Made by a program: the position numbers and the translations under genes. A stretch of 64,000 bases of DNA. Origin: an uncultured Clostridia bacterium. Lineage in GTDB: Bacteria > Bacillota > Clostridia > TANB77 > CAG-465. Positions 24,789 through 34,208 of this stretch are shown here, piece by piece. The DNA is taken from the NCBI GenBank assembly GCA_934169925.1, contig CAKPOO010000004.1:1-64000 (forward strand), in the 5' to 3' direction. Position 1 is the first letter of the stretch. Each line of letters begins with the position of its first letter. Below the pieces are notes generated by a model, which was given only the letters and a program-made list of their open reading frames with translations, made no database searches and was not told the DNA's origin.

Positions 24789-26396
24789 CTATTTGCCATT
24801 TACTAAAATATCTGTATTATCAACTCTTAATGCAAAATATGTTTTTTCTTTATTTTCTTCTTTCAAATATAGCAAAAATGTATCATTGAAAATAAATTCT
24901 CTTTCTTTATTAAGTATAGAATTTTTTACATCTTCTATTAAAGCCTCACTTTTAACACTTCCACCATAATTATTTAATTCAAACTCAATTGTTTGTAATG
25001 CTTGTTTTACATACACTTTAGTTCCTTTTATAACTCTACCACATAATTCATCATAATTTATTTCATCATTTACTTGTATAAATGGTATTTTTAAAATATC
25101 ATTTTGTTCAAAATTTGTTTTTCCTGTATATTCTGAATTTTTTTCTAACATTTCTTGATAGTTTTCTTCAAAACTTTTTCCATCTCCAGTTGTTCTATAT
25201 AAATATACTTCTTCTTTCTCTTTTGTTTTTAACTTAATTGCAAAATCTTCTTTTGAATTATAGAATAAAACTTCTACATTTTTACTTGCATCTTGCACTT
25301 TATCAGGTTCTAATCCAAAATATTTTACTTTTTCATTTGAATTTCCAAATGTATCATCATCTAATATATAAAATTTTTCTAAATAATTAAATTGCCTTTT
25401 TAGCATTGCATATAGCACATATCCATCTTTACTTTCCCAATCACATTTATCAATTATACTACTTGTTTCATTAAATTTTTCTTTTATCCCATTTTCTATT
25501 TTATTTTTTAACTCTAAAGTTTCTTCCCCATGTATTTTAAAATATGAATTTTCATTTAAATCATTTACTGTAAATGATTGTTTATTTAACTCATTTGCTA
25601 AATCTGACTCACCATCTTCAAAGGTTATTTCATTTCCTATTACATCATTTAAAAAATCATTCCAAACTAAATTAAATGTTCCAACCCATACTTTGTTTGT
25701 ATCCATTGTATAAATCTTACTTGTATATGTAGGTGTTATTTTAGCTTTTCCTTTCACATTATCATAAATTTTTATTGTAGCATATACTATTCCTGATAAA
25801 ATTATGCTTAAAACTACAATAATAATTATTTTTGAAACTTTATTTATTTCTTTAAACTCATTTTTTATCAATTTTTTAAATAGTATATTCTTTCCTCTAT
25901 GAACAAGAGTTTTTATATTTGAAACAGTTTGTCCAAGTATTTTAGCTGCCTCATTATATGATAATCCCTCTATCTTAACTAAATATATAGCATTTTTATA
26001 TTTATCATCTAGCTCATTTATAGCTTTAATTAATTCTTTTTTATTTTCCTCTTTTATAACAGTATCTAACGCATCATTTAATACATTATTTTCTTCATTT
26101 AACAAATACTTATTTGCTATATCTTTTCTTCTATTTTCAACATTTATATATGATACTGCTCTACTTTTCGCAATTAAATATATATAATATTTAAAACTAT
26201 AATCCTCTTTAAATCTATTATTTAGTACATACATAAAAACTTCTTGAGTAATATCTTCTGCTTTTTGATAATCTTTTATTATATTAAAAATGAAATATTG
26301 TACCTTATCTTTATATTTTAAGTACAATTTATCAAAAGCCTCTTTGTTTCCATTTAAATATTCATTATATAATCTAATATCTTCATTTTTATCCAT
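24789..26396 (-). CDS. ECF-like sigma factor fused to a TM segment and an extracellular domain
   Basis: 535 residues from ATG 26396, behind GTAGGT; an upstream TTG lacks an RBS at good spacing. Residues 1-185 are a sigma-70-type factor: region 2 with KAEDITQEVFMYVLNN and region 4 with LDDKYKNAIYLVKIEGLSYNEAAKILGQ. A single TM follows near 192-214, then about 320 extracellular residues. The ectodomain end, REFIFNDTFLLYLKEENKEK plus FALRV, resembles the closing strands of serpins, and VKQALQTIEFELNNYGG resembles the strand leading into a serpin hinge; this is tentative. A sigma factor tethered by its own TM would need proteolytic release or would act from the membrane. It may sense an extracellular signal directly. 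Confidence 0.7.
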   Translation of the reverse strand: MDKNEDIRLYNEYLNGNKEAFDKLYLKYKDKVQYFIFNIIKDYQKAEDITQEVFMYVLNNRFKEDYSFKYYIYLIAKSRAVSYINVENRRKDIANKYLLNEENNVLNDALDTVIKEENKKELIKAINELDDKYKNAIYLVKIEGLSYNEAAKILGQTVSNIKTLVHRGKNILFKKLIKNEFKEINKVSKIIIIVVLSIILSGIVYATIKIYDNVKGKAKITPTYTSKIYTMDTNKVWVGTFNLVWNDFLNDVIGNEITFEDGESDLANELNKQSFTVNDLNENSYFKIHGEETLELKNKIENGIKEKFNETSSIIDKCDWESKDGYVLYAMLKRQFNYLEKFYILDDDTFGNSNEKVKYFGLEPDKVQDASKNVEVLFYNSKEDFAIKLKTKEKEEVYLYRTTGDGKSFEENYQEMLEKNSEYTGKTNFEQNDILKIPFIQVNDEINYDELCGRVIKGTKVYVKQALQTIEFELNNYGGSVKSEALIEDVKNSILNKEREFIFNDTFLLYLKEENKEKTYFALRVDNTDILVNGK

Positions 26397-26547
26397 ACTC
26401 TTACCTACTTTCAAATATATATACTAGCAATTTAATAAAAGGTTTCAAAAAATTGAAAAATTTACTATTTTCATTATACTTAATTATATAATTGATTTTA
26501 TCATAATAATTTTGGTTACTCAAATTATTGCAAAATTTTTAATATCA

Positions 26548-26576
26548 TTGCATTTATAAATAAACTATGATAGAAT
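26548..26576 (+). promoter_or_regulatory. Sigma-A type promoter for the 110-residue protein
   Basis: TTGCAT, 17 bases, TAGAAT, about 40 bases before the RBS. Confidence 0.6.
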
Positions 26577-26632
26577 ACGGGTGTTACAATTTATGTTTTT
26601 TGGACTAGATTTAGTAGAAAGGAGTAAAAATT

Positions 26633-26965
26633 ATGACATTACTCACACCTACAATCATTGACTACATTCCATCTCAAAAAATAAGCGTCATAAAAAAGCC
26701 TAATGATATTCAGGAATATTTAGACGATGGTTGGGAATTTAACGGAAGAAATAACGGGTACCATGTATTATCTAAGCCATCTGAAGTTAGAGCAACTTTA
26801 GAAGCAAGTGGTATAAAGCTAGAAGTTGATTTAAGACCATATATCTTAAATTATTACAACTTAAAGGTACTACGGGAAGCCCGGGCAAAAGAAGCTATTA
26901 ATGATATCAAAGCTGGAAATATTAATATATATTTAAACGATGATGATACTTTAATGCTTTGTTAA
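26633..26965 (+). CDS. Unknown 110-residue protein
   Basis: Starts at ATG 26633 behind GAAAGGAG. It is soluble, with no TM or signal, mixed alpha/beta, and contains DDGWEFNGRNNGYHV and a charged C-terminal half with LREARAKEAINDIK. I do not recognise it. It has its own promoter and a strong terminator (26977-27012), so it is a single-gene unit between the sigma-fusion gene and the broken AAA gene. Reading-frame quality and RBS support it as real. Confidence 0.5.
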   Translation: MTLLTPTIIDYIPSQKISVIKKPNDIQEYLDDGWEFNGRNNGYHVLSKPSEVRATLEASGIKLEVDLRPYILNYYNLKVLREARAKEAINDIKAGNINIYLNDDDTLMLC

Positions 26966-26976
26966 CAGTAAAAAGA

Positions 26977-27012
26977 TGTACTTATAGCACTATGCTATAA
27001 GCACATTTTTTT
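26977..27012 (+). terminator. Terminator after the 110-residue protein
   Basis: TGTACTTATAGCA pairs with TGCTATAAGCACA (one G-U pair) around a short loop, followed by seven T residues. Confidence 0.85.
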
Positions 27013-27013
27013 A

Positions 27014-27042
27014 TTTACAACATACTTTATTTATGTTATAAT
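27014..27042 (+). promoter_or_regulatory. Sigma-A type promoter for the AAA/CYTH gene
   Basis: TTTACA, 17 bases, TATAAT, about 50 bases before the ATG at 27095, directly after the preceding terminator. Confidence 0.65.
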
Positions 27043-27094
27043 TCTTAACGTGTTAATAACCATATACCTTAATAATAATTTGAAAGGAGAAATT

Positions 27095-28216
27095 ATGAAA
27101 AATATTAAAATGGCGGTAATTACCGGAGGTCCTTGTTCCGGAAAAACAAGTTTTTTAGGAATGTTGCAAAAATAATTTGATGAAAAATTTCCAGATTGGT
27201 ATTTAATGATAATTCCAGAAACTGCAACCGAACTTATTACAAATGGAATCAAACCCTTTAACAATTGTTTATCACTTTTAAATTTTCAAAAGTATGTATT
27301 AGAAATGCAAATAGCAAAAGAAGAGCTTTATTTAAAAGCCGCAAATGATGTTCCAAAGGATAATGTTCTTATTGTATGTGACAGAGGATTATGTGATAAT
27401 ATTGCTTATTGTGACAATAAAGAATGTAGCAATGAAGAAATGTTTTCAAAATTACTTTTACCACATAATAAAACATTGTCAAATGCAAGAGATCGGTATG
27501 ATGTAATTATTCATTTGGTAACAGCAGCAAAAGGAACTAATGCATATACAACAGCAAATAATTCAGCTAGAAGAGAAACTGCTAAAGAAGCATGTATAGC
27601 TGATTCTAAAACATTACTTGCTTGGATGGGACATCCTAATTTAAAAATTATAGACAATTCTACAGATTTTCAGGAAAAATTAAATCGTGCAATGTCAGAA
27701 ATATACTATTTAATTGGACTTAATGGAACTATTGAATACCATAAGAAGTTGTTAGTCAAAATTCCAGATATTAGTAAATTAAAGTATAACAAGAAAATAA
27801 CAATTATTCAAAATTATTTATACTCTGATGACGATGATATTGAAAAAAGAATACGTCAAAGGAGAGATGGTGAAAGCTCAAGCTTCTATTATACAGAAAA
27901 AAATAAAGTAAAGGAAAATGATAATGGAAGATTAAAATCTGAAAGAAAAATAGACGAAAGAGAATACATTTTATTACTTTCACAAGTAAATCCAGAGTAT
28001 CATCAAATCACCAAAGATCGTTATTGCTTTATTTATAACAATCAATATATGAGTTTAGATATATTTAATTTTGATAAAGAGCAGGCACTTTTAGAAGTAT
28101 CCTTTGAAAAAAGAGATACAAACATTGAAATTCCAAATTTTATAGAAATAATAAAAGATGTAACATTTGATAATAACTATAAAAATGTAGAAATTTCAAA
28201 AAATTTAAGTTTATAA
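27095..28216 (+). pseudogene. AAA_28/CYTH-type ATPase gene interrupted by one in-frame stop
   Basis: The reading frame starts at ATG 27095 (RBS GAAAGGAG) with MKNIKMAVITGGPCSGKTSF, a clear Walker A. Codon 27 is TAA (27173-27175), then the same frame continues without break to 28216 for another 347 codons. The downstream part can also be read from ATG 27206 as 336 residues. Before and after the stop the protein fits an AAA_28-like kinase/ATPase followed by a CYTH-like domain (EYHKKLLVKI, RIRQRRDG, EVSFEKRD), as in TTD14-like proteins. A single base change (TAA from AAA, GAA or CAA) would restore it. It may be a recent pseudogene, a sequencing or assembly error, or truncated products of two start sites. 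Its promoter is intact. Confidence 0.7.
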
Positions 28217-28223
28217 TCTAAGA

Positions 28224-28268
28224 TAAAAAAACAAGAAAAATAGCATTTTACTATTCTTCTTGTTTTTT
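28224..28268. terminator. Bidirectional terminator between convergent genes
   Basis: AACAAGAA...TTCTTGTT stem extended by AATAG/CTATT, with A and T runs on opposite sides. Confidence 0.75.
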
Positions 28269-28272
28269 GTTA

Positions 28273-31266
28273 TTATTTTTCTAAAATTTTAACACAATTT
28301 GGGCACAAATATTGATATTTTAAGTTCTTTCCAATATATATAGACACATGTCTACATCTTGCACAAGCAACTCCATCTTTTTTAGAAACTTCAACTTTCT
28401 TTTCATTAGATATATTGGTAAAAATTCTTGAAACATTTAAACTTTCCAAAATATCATTATAGTTTTCTTCGATAAAATCAACAGTATCTTTATCAGTAAA
28501 TATTCTAACTTGAGATTCTAATTTGTTTTTTACAACTCGAGTTGCTATAGCCTTATCTAAGTATTTCTTTACAAATTCTCTAATCTTAAGTATTCTATCC
28601 CATTTTTCCTTTTCAGTATCAATATTTAAATCAATTTTTCTTACATTGTCTCTAAAAGTTAAAATATTTTTTGATTCAGTTTCATCACTGTGCCATAAAT
28701 ATGGCCATATTTCTTCTAAAGTAAATGGAATAATAGGTTCAAAATAAAATACTAATTTTATCAAAATATCATACATTGTAGATTGTGTACTTCTTCTTTT
28801 TATATCATTTTGTTTTAAAACATATAATCTATATTTAATTATATCAAAATATTTTAAACACAATTCTTTAGTACAAAACTTAATTAAATTATCATAAACT
28901 TTTTTATACTCTAGCATATCATAAGCGTTTGAAATCACTTCATCTAAACTCATTAGTTTATCATAAAATACTTTATCTAAATCTATTCTATCCTCAACTT
29001 TTATATAACTTGTTGTTGGGTTAAAATCAGCAAGGTTTGATAATAAATATCTAAAAGTTCTTCTGATATTTTTATAGTCTTTATTTGTATTAATTATAAA
29101 CTGCTTATTTAATCTAATATTTGTATCTTGAGATTTCGATAGCGCCCAAAGTCTTAAAATATCTGTGCCATACATATTAATAACTTTAACTGTATCAAAA
29201 TCATTCTTGATAATAGATTTTACTACTATCTGATTATCTTTATTTTGTTTAGATAAACTTGGTTTTGTTTCATCTTTTAATTTATTAAATAAATTAAATT
29301 TTATATTATTTCTATTTTTTTCTTTTTGTGTTTCATTTTCTTTTGGAGTATCAATTTTTTGTTCTACTTTTTTGCTTATGTTTAATGTTTTTTTCTTATC
29401 TACATTTGAATAAATTAAAAATCTATCAATTTTATCAACTGTTTCTTTTAATTTTCCACTAAAACAAAGTTCATGTAGTTTTTTATTAAACATATATTTA
29501 CTTGATATACATATATTTTTGTAGCTATCATCAGTCTCAAGAAATGGTAAAGATAAGTGTTTAAAGAAATCATTAATATTACCTTCGTCTTTAAATAAAA
29601 AAGCTCCTCCACATTTTTTACAACCAACTTCACCTTTTACTAACTCTTCTACATTTTTTTGATACCATATTTCATTTGGATTATTTTTAAATATATCAGA
29701 TATTATTAAATTTAGTTTATCAGATATTATCATTTCTCCACATTGTGCACAGTATAACACTGGAATTGGAGTACCAATTTTTTTATCATCTGATATTACT
29801 ATTTGTTTTTTTGCATTTATTTTATTAATTTGTGCTGGAAATTCTTCATTTTTATATTTTTCATCTGAAGACATTTTTGAATTTATTTCATTTGCAATTT
29901 TATCAGTTAATTCTTCTTGCCTATCTATATACCATTCATTTACACATCTGTACAAAAGTCTTGTATTACATTTTTTACAATATTCTAAAGTTATTGGAAC
30001 CTTTTCTTTATAATAAATAAAATCATACTGTTTTAAAAATTCTTTAATTTTTTTGCCAGCTTCAATATAATTTGTATTGTTATATACTAAAGATAAAGAA
30101 TTTGTCATACCATTTTCATCAACAACACATACCATATTATATTTTCTTATATCATTATTTATCATATAATCTAAATAATTTTGACCAAGTGATACTATTC
30201 TTATACCACTTGTATGCTTAGTATCTGCATATACATATTCTTTTTTAGAAGAAACAATATCCATTTTTTTAGTATAATTTAATGGATTTTCTACCTTTAT
30301 ACTTTTTAATTCTTCTGAATCAAATTCCTTTATTACAGAATATTTTGCAAATGATTTGTATTCCATGAATTTTTTTACAAACTCACTTGCAAGAATATAA
30401 TATATTTTATTTTTTTCTATTTCAACACATACTAAACTATATTTTTCTCCTTTTGCAAGACATATACATTTACTTGCAATCATTGTCCAAGGAAATATTG
30501 TTGTACCTATAAAATAAACATTATCATCTTTAGTAATATCAGTTAATACCTTTTTCTTATCTTCGCACATATGATATAAAATATAATGTTCATATAAATC
30601 TCTTTTTACAAGTTTTATCTTTTCATGAGTTCTGGCACTTTTACAACATGGGCACCAACTAACTGGTCTAAATTCTCTGTGAATTTTTCCCTCTTGAAAT
30701 AATTTCAAAAAGTTATTAATAATAGAAAATTCTACATCATCTTCAACTGTTGAGTAAAAAGAATTAGTATAGTTTATCATAGTACCTAAGTTATTAATAT
30801 CAACAATTTCTTTTTTTAATATTTCAAATTGCTTTGCCATTTCTTCTGACTTTTTCTTAACACCATCATCAACAATTTTTTGATTTTTTGATTTATCTAT
30901 TTTTTTCTTTTTTGTATCATTTTCATTTCCAGTATCTAAATCTACAGCAAGGCCATCATCAGCAAAAATCAACACATCTTCAACAACATTGCCTTTTAAT
31001 GTTTCGTGTCTTATAAAAACATCTTTTAAAATTTTATTCATAGCAATTGTTGGAGATAATGTCTGATTTATAGTTATTGGTAAAGTTGTAAGTTTATATT
31101 TATTTTTTGAATTTTTGTTTTTTTGCATTGCTTGTTTAAATTTATTATCATCTTGCATTTTATCCAAAAAATAACTTTGTCTTCTTGGTAAGTTTCCTTC
31201 AACTGGAATGGTTTTCCTTGGTAAATTTAAAGTTGGAGTATAATCTTTTGTATCAATTACTTTCAT
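28273..31266 (-). CDS. Isoleucyl-tRNA synthetase-like protein with both catalytic signatures lost
   Basis: 997 residues, end-to-end similar to IleRS. NLPRKTIPVEGNLPRRQ fits the IleRS N-terminus, and MNKILKDVFIRHETLKG fits the helix after HIGH, but HIGH is replaced by SPTI (about residues 71-74). The PGWDxHGLP motif is also altered (IFADDGLAVDL). CP1 editing-domain landmarks persist in outline (TIFPWTMIA), while the GHG editing loop is changed to GQNYLDY. Zinc-ribbon motifs remain: WCPCC, YCKKC, YCAQC, CKKC, and a C-terminal CARC...CPNC finger. The KMSKS loop is replaced by a long Lys/Glu-rich insert, after which VINMYGTDILRLWALS resumes the family pattern. No aminoacylation is expected. The frame is uninterrupted for 997 codons, so it is probably kept for another role. 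The start is preceded by AAGGTGA. Confidence 0.8.
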   Translation of the reverse strand: MKVIDTKDYTPTLNLPRKTIPVEGNLPRRQSYFLDKMQDDNKFKQAMQKNKNSKNKYKLTTLPITINQTLSPTIAMNKILKDVFIRHETLKGNVVEDVLIFADDGLAVDLDTGNENDTKKKKIDKSKNQKIVDDGVKKKSEEMAKQFEILKKEIVDINNLGTMINYTNSFYSTVEDDVEFSIINNFLKLFQEGKIHREFRPVSWCPCCKSARTHEKIKLVKRDLYEHYILYHMCEDKKKVLTDITKDDNVYFIGTTIFPWTMIASKCICLAKGEKYSLVCVEIEKNKIYYILASEFVKKFMEYKSFAKYSVIKEFDSEELKSIKVENPLNYTKKMDIVSSKKEYVYADTKHTSGIRIVSLGQNYLDYMINNDIRKYNMVCVVDENGMTNSLSLVYNNTNYIEAGKKIKEFLKQYDFIYYKEKVPITLEYCKKCNTRLLYRCVNEWYIDRQEELTDKIANEINSKMSSDEKYKNEEFPAQINKINAKKQIVISDDKKIGTPIPVLYCAQCGEMIISDKLNLIISDIFKNNPNEIWYQKNVEELVKGEVGCKKCGGAFLFKDEGNINDFFKHLSLPFLETDDSYKNICISSKYMFNKKLHELCFSGKLKETVDKIDRFLIYSNVDKKKTLNISKKVEQKIDTPKENETQKEKNRNNIKFNLFNKLKDETKPSLSKQNKDNQIVVKSIIKNDFDTVKVINMYGTDILRLWALSKSQDTNIRLNKQFIINTNKDYKNIRRTFRYLLSNLADFNPTTSYIKVEDRIDLDKVFYDKLMSLDEVISNAYDMLEYKKVYDNLIKFCTKELCLKYFDIIKYRLYVLKQNDIKRRSTQSTMYDILIKLVFYFEPIIPFTLEEIWPYLWHSDETESKNILTFRDNVRKIDLNIDTEKEKWDRILKIREFVKKYLDKAIATRVVKNKLESQVRIFTDKDTVDFIEENYNDILESLNVSRIFTNISNEKKVEVSKKDGVACARCRHVSIYIGKNLKYQYLCPNCVKILEK

Positions 31267-31329
31267 ACTATCACCTTATCAATATATAATTTTACCAAAC
31301 ATAAAAAAATATATCAATTTATTTTTTGT

Positions 31330-31374
31330 AAAAAAAAAAAACAAACTAATAAAAATAAATTTATTAGTTTGTTT
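31330..31374 (-). terminator. Terminator after the cyclophilin gene
   Basis: AAACAAACTAATAAA pairs with TTTATTAGTTTGTTT, followed on the reverse strand by a long T run. Confidence 0.85.
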
Positions 31375-31379
31375 AAACA

Positions 31380-31919
31380 CTATAATTTTATTGGTTCATC
31401 ATAATTTTCACCAAATGTTTCTACAGTAACTTCTTCCATAACAGGTGGAACTACAGGTCTATCTTTTCCTTCACCGTATGGTGCTCTTGTTATAACCCTT
31501 GTTTTTACTATCTTATCGACAACATCCATTCCTTCAATTACACTACCAAAAGCAGCATAATCTCCATCTAAGTATGTACCATCATCAACCATGATAAAAA
31601 ATTGTGATCCTGCACTATTTGGCATCATACTTCTTGCCATTGAAACAACGCCTCTTACATGAGATAAGTTGTTTTCTACACCATTTTTCTTAAATTCTCC
31701 TTTTATTGAATAACCTGGTCCTCCCATTCCTGTACCTTCTGGATCTCCACCTTGTGCCATAAATCCAGGTATAGTTCTATGGAATATAGTTCCATTATAG
31801 AAACCTTTTTTTACAAGTGAAATAAAATTGTTTACTGTTTGAGGTGCAACTTTTGGATAAAGTTCTATTTTAAATGTTCCCTCTTCTTTCATTTTTATTG
31901 TTACAATTGGATTTTTCAT
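31380..31919 (-). CDS. Cyclophilin-type peptidyl-prolyl cis-trans isomerase
   Basis: 179 residues with the cyclophilin core: FIHRT-like FHRTIPGFMAQGGDPEGTGMGGPGY, then VRGVVSMARSMMPNSAGSQFFI and DGDYAAFGSVIEGMDVVD. The catalytic Arg of FHR and the Phe/Met/Gln positions are in place. No signal peptide, so it is cytosolic. RBS AAGGAGG. Catalyses proline isomerisation during protein folding. Own terminator; transcribed alone. Confidence 0.92.
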   Translation of the reverse strand: MKNPIVTIKMKEEGTFKIELYPKVAPQTVNNFISLVKKGFYNGTIFHRTIPGFMAQGGDPEGTGMGGPGYSIKGEFKKNGVENNLSHVRGVVSMARSMMPNSAGSQFFIMVDDGTYLDGDYAAFGSVIEGMDVVDKIVKTRVITRAPYGEGKDRPVVPPVMEEVTVETFGENYDEPIKL

Positions 31920-31976
31920 AAATTCCTCCTTAAATATTACATCAATATTTTAACATATTATCTTAACTATAACAAT

Positions 31977-32018
31977 AAAAAGATAAGATTAAAAATTTTT
32001 ATTTAACCTTATCTTTTT
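31977..32018 (-). terminator. Terminator after the exopolysaccharide operon
   Basis: AAAAAGATAAG pairs with CTTATCTTTTT around an AT-rich loop, after the stop of the PHP phosphatase gene. Confidence 0.75.
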
Positions 32019-32025
32019 ATATTAA

Positions 32026-32742
32026 TTATATATCTTTATTTTCTAAAACGCGCTTTGGATTTTCTTCAAGTAATTTATACATTTTTTCTTTTCCTACAAC
32101 TTTTTCTAATTTTTTCACAGCTTTATCATACACGTCATATATTTTATATTCGTTATGTGAATCAGTTCCAAAAAAAGATATCATATTCTTTTTTAAAAGT
32201 TTTATTAAATTTTTCTTAGCTGAATTTCCATACACACCCATAATACTCCCAATATTTCCTTGAAGCAAAGCCCCCTCATTTATTAAAGGTATTAATTTTT
32301 TATAGTCTTTATCTACAAATTCATATCTTTCTGGATGAGCAATTATAGGGATATAACCATAATTTATAAGTGAAAATACAACTTGTTCCATATTAAAAGC
32401 AAGACCTGTCATAGGAAATTCCATAAGAATATATCTACTATTTCCAAGTGTGCATATTTTATCTTGTTTATATAATTCTAATAAATCAGGTGTAAAATAC
32501 GCTTCATTTCCTTGATATAATGTTATATTGATATTTTTCTCTTTTAACATTTTATTTATAACATCAATGCTATTTATAAGATCTTTTTTATTTGTTTCGT
32601 TTGAATGCTCAATATAATGAGATGTTGCAAATATTCCTGTATATCCAAGTTCTGAAGCTCTTTTTGCCATTTCAAATGTTTGAGTAATGCTTCTTGATCC
32701 ATCATCAACTTGAGGGATTATATGACAATGCATATCAATCAT
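32026..32742 (-). CDS. cpsB: CpsB/YwqE-family tyrosine phosphatase (PHP domain)
   Basis: 238 residues with the PHP metal-binding motifs: MIDMHCHIIPQVDDGS at the start, FATSHYI, IAHPERYEF and GTDSHNE near the end. These bind manganese in CpsB/YwqE enzymes, which remove phosphate from the tyrosine kinase of exopolysaccharide control. Last gene of the five-gene operon, 13 bases after the kinase gene. Length matches the family (about 240-255). Confidence 0.9.
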   Translation of the reverse strand: MIDMHCHIIPQVDDGSRSITQTFEMAKRASELGYTGIFATSHYIEHSNETNKKDLINSIDVINKMLKEKNINITLYQGNEAYFTPDLLELYKQDKICTLGNSRYILMEFPMTGLAFNMEQVVFSLINYGYIPIIAHPERYEFVDKDYKKLIPLINEGALLQGNIGSIMGVYGNSAKKNLIKLLKKNMISFFGTDSHNEYKIYDVYDKAVKKLEKVVGKEKMYKLLEENPKRVLENKDI

Positions 32743-32755
32743 GATATATCACTCC

Positions 32756-33508
32756 TTATCTTTTAGATCTTCTTGAAGTAGTTAGACTATCCATATTTGA
32801 ATCTGCATAATGTGAATAATACTTTACATAATCTTTTCTTTTTTCACTAGGCATTTTATTCATTACAACACCTGCAATTTTTCCACCAACTTTTTCAATA
32901 GATTTTTTTGCTTCAACTAACATATCTTTTTTTGTCTGATTTGCAGCACAAACTAAAACTACATAATCAGCTTTTTTTGCAAGTACTAACCCATCTGCAA
33001 CAATACTTACAGGAGGTAAGTCGAATATTATTATATCAAAATTTTGTTTTACAATTTCTAAGAAATCATCAATATTGCTTGTGCCAAGTAATTCTGATGG
33101 ATTAGGTGGTACAGTACCAGAAGTTATCAAAAATAAATTTGGAACTTCTGTTGTAGTAATAGACTTCATTAATATATCTGCTTGCATTTCAAGATCTGCA
33201 CCATCTAATTGATATACATTTTGTAAATAATCTGAAAAACCATTTGTATTATATTTTCCAAATATTTTGTGTTGTCTACCTTTTCTTAAATCGCAATCTA
33301 TTAATAACACTTTTTTATTCGTTTGAGCATATGCAATAGCAAGATTTGCAGTAACCCAACTTTTACCATCTCCAGGTGCAGCACTTGTAACCATTAAAAC
33401 TTGATTCTTCTTTCTAGAACAAAGAAATGTTAAATTTGTTCTTAAAAGTCTAACAGCTTCAGAAACTGGAGATTTAGGTGATTCATGAACAATTATTTCT
33501 TTAGACAT
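32756..33508 (-). CDS. cpsD: CpsD-type bacterial tyrosine kinase
   Basis: 250 residues. Walker A SAAPGDGKSW, Walker A-prime VLLIDCDLRKG and Walker B IIIFDLPPVS are all present, and the C-terminus has a Tyr cluster (DYVKYYSHYAD) for autophosphorylation. BY-kinases of this type need the transmembrane partner CpsC, encoded just upstream (4 bases between genes). It controls exopolysaccharide assembly. RBS AAGGAG. Confidence 0.92.
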   Translation of the reverse strand: MSKEIIVHESPKSPVSEAVRLLRTNLTFLCSRKKNQVLMVTSAAPGDGKSWVTANLAIAYAQTNKKVLLIDCDLRKGRQHKIFGKYNTNGFSDYLQNVYQLDGADLEMQADILMKSITTTEVPNLFLITSGTVPPNPSELLGTSNIDDFLEIVKQNFDIIIFDLPPVSIVADGLVLAKKADYVVLVCAANQTKKDMLVEAKKSIEKVGGKIAGVVMNKMPSEKRKDYVKYYSHYADSNMDSLTTSRRSKR

Positions 33509-33511
33509 TTT

Positions 33512-34198
33512 CTACTCCTTTTCTTCATACTTTGGAATAACAGCAATAACTGACATACCAAGTAATCTTTCAACTTCATTTGGATCTTTTACTGTATTAT
33601 CAACATACATAACAAATAACACAATTGCAGCACCTAAAAATAGTCCAGCACATCCAAATAATATAATATTTTTCTTCATATCAACATTATATGGTTTGGT
33701 TGCAACAACAGCATCATCAATTACAGAAATATTTTCTATTTTATATACTTCTTTTACTTTAGCTGCAAAAGCTTCAGATAAAGCATTAGCAATGCTTGCA
33801 GCAACATTTGGATCTTGATTTGATACTGTTATAAGTAAAACTTCTGTATTTGATTTAGACTCAACTTTAATATTACGTATAAATTCACTTTCACTCATAT
33901 TTAACTTTAAACTATCTATAACAGAACTTGCAACAGATCTAGATTTTATTATTTCTGAATAAGTCGAAACAAGTTTTGAATTTAATGATAAATCATTTGA
34001 TGTAATAGCAGTAGTTGAACTTGATGTTTCTCCAGATGCACTAGAAAGTACTAATGTAATACTTGAACTATACATAGGTTTTATAACAAATAAGGTATAA
34101 AGCATTCCACAAGCAATTCCAATAATAGCTAAAATTATTATTAATAATTTCTTTTTCCATAGTTCATAAAAAATTTCTTTTATATCAATTTCTTCCAT
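33512..34198 (-). CDS. cpsC: CpsC/Wzz-family transmembrane modulator
   Basis: 228 residues with two TM helices (about 15-37 and 178-200) flanking an extracellular domain with the Wzz-type PMYSSSITLVLS motif near the first helix. The C-terminal cytosolic tail (DNTVKDPNEVERLLGMSVI) is the typical kinase-activating tail, so it acts with CpsD on chain length and export. Confidence 0.9.
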   Translation of the reverse strand: MEEIDIKEIFYELWKKKLLIIILAIIGIACGMLYTLFVIKPMYSSSITLVLSSASGETSSSTTAITSNDLSLNSKLVSTYSEIIKSRSVASSVIDSLKLNMSESEFIRNIKVESKSNTEVLLITVSNQDPNVAASIANALSEAFAAKVKEVYKIENISVIDDAVVATKPYNVDMKKNIILFGCAGLFLGAAIVLFVMYVDNTVKDPNEVERLLGMSVIAVIPKYEEKE

Positions 34199-34208
34199 AA
34201 ATCCTCCA

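Noticed and set aside
27173..27175. TAA codon as possible evidence of a reassigned genetic code
   Set aside because: All other genes use TAA as stop, so a single event is a mutation, error or recoding at most.
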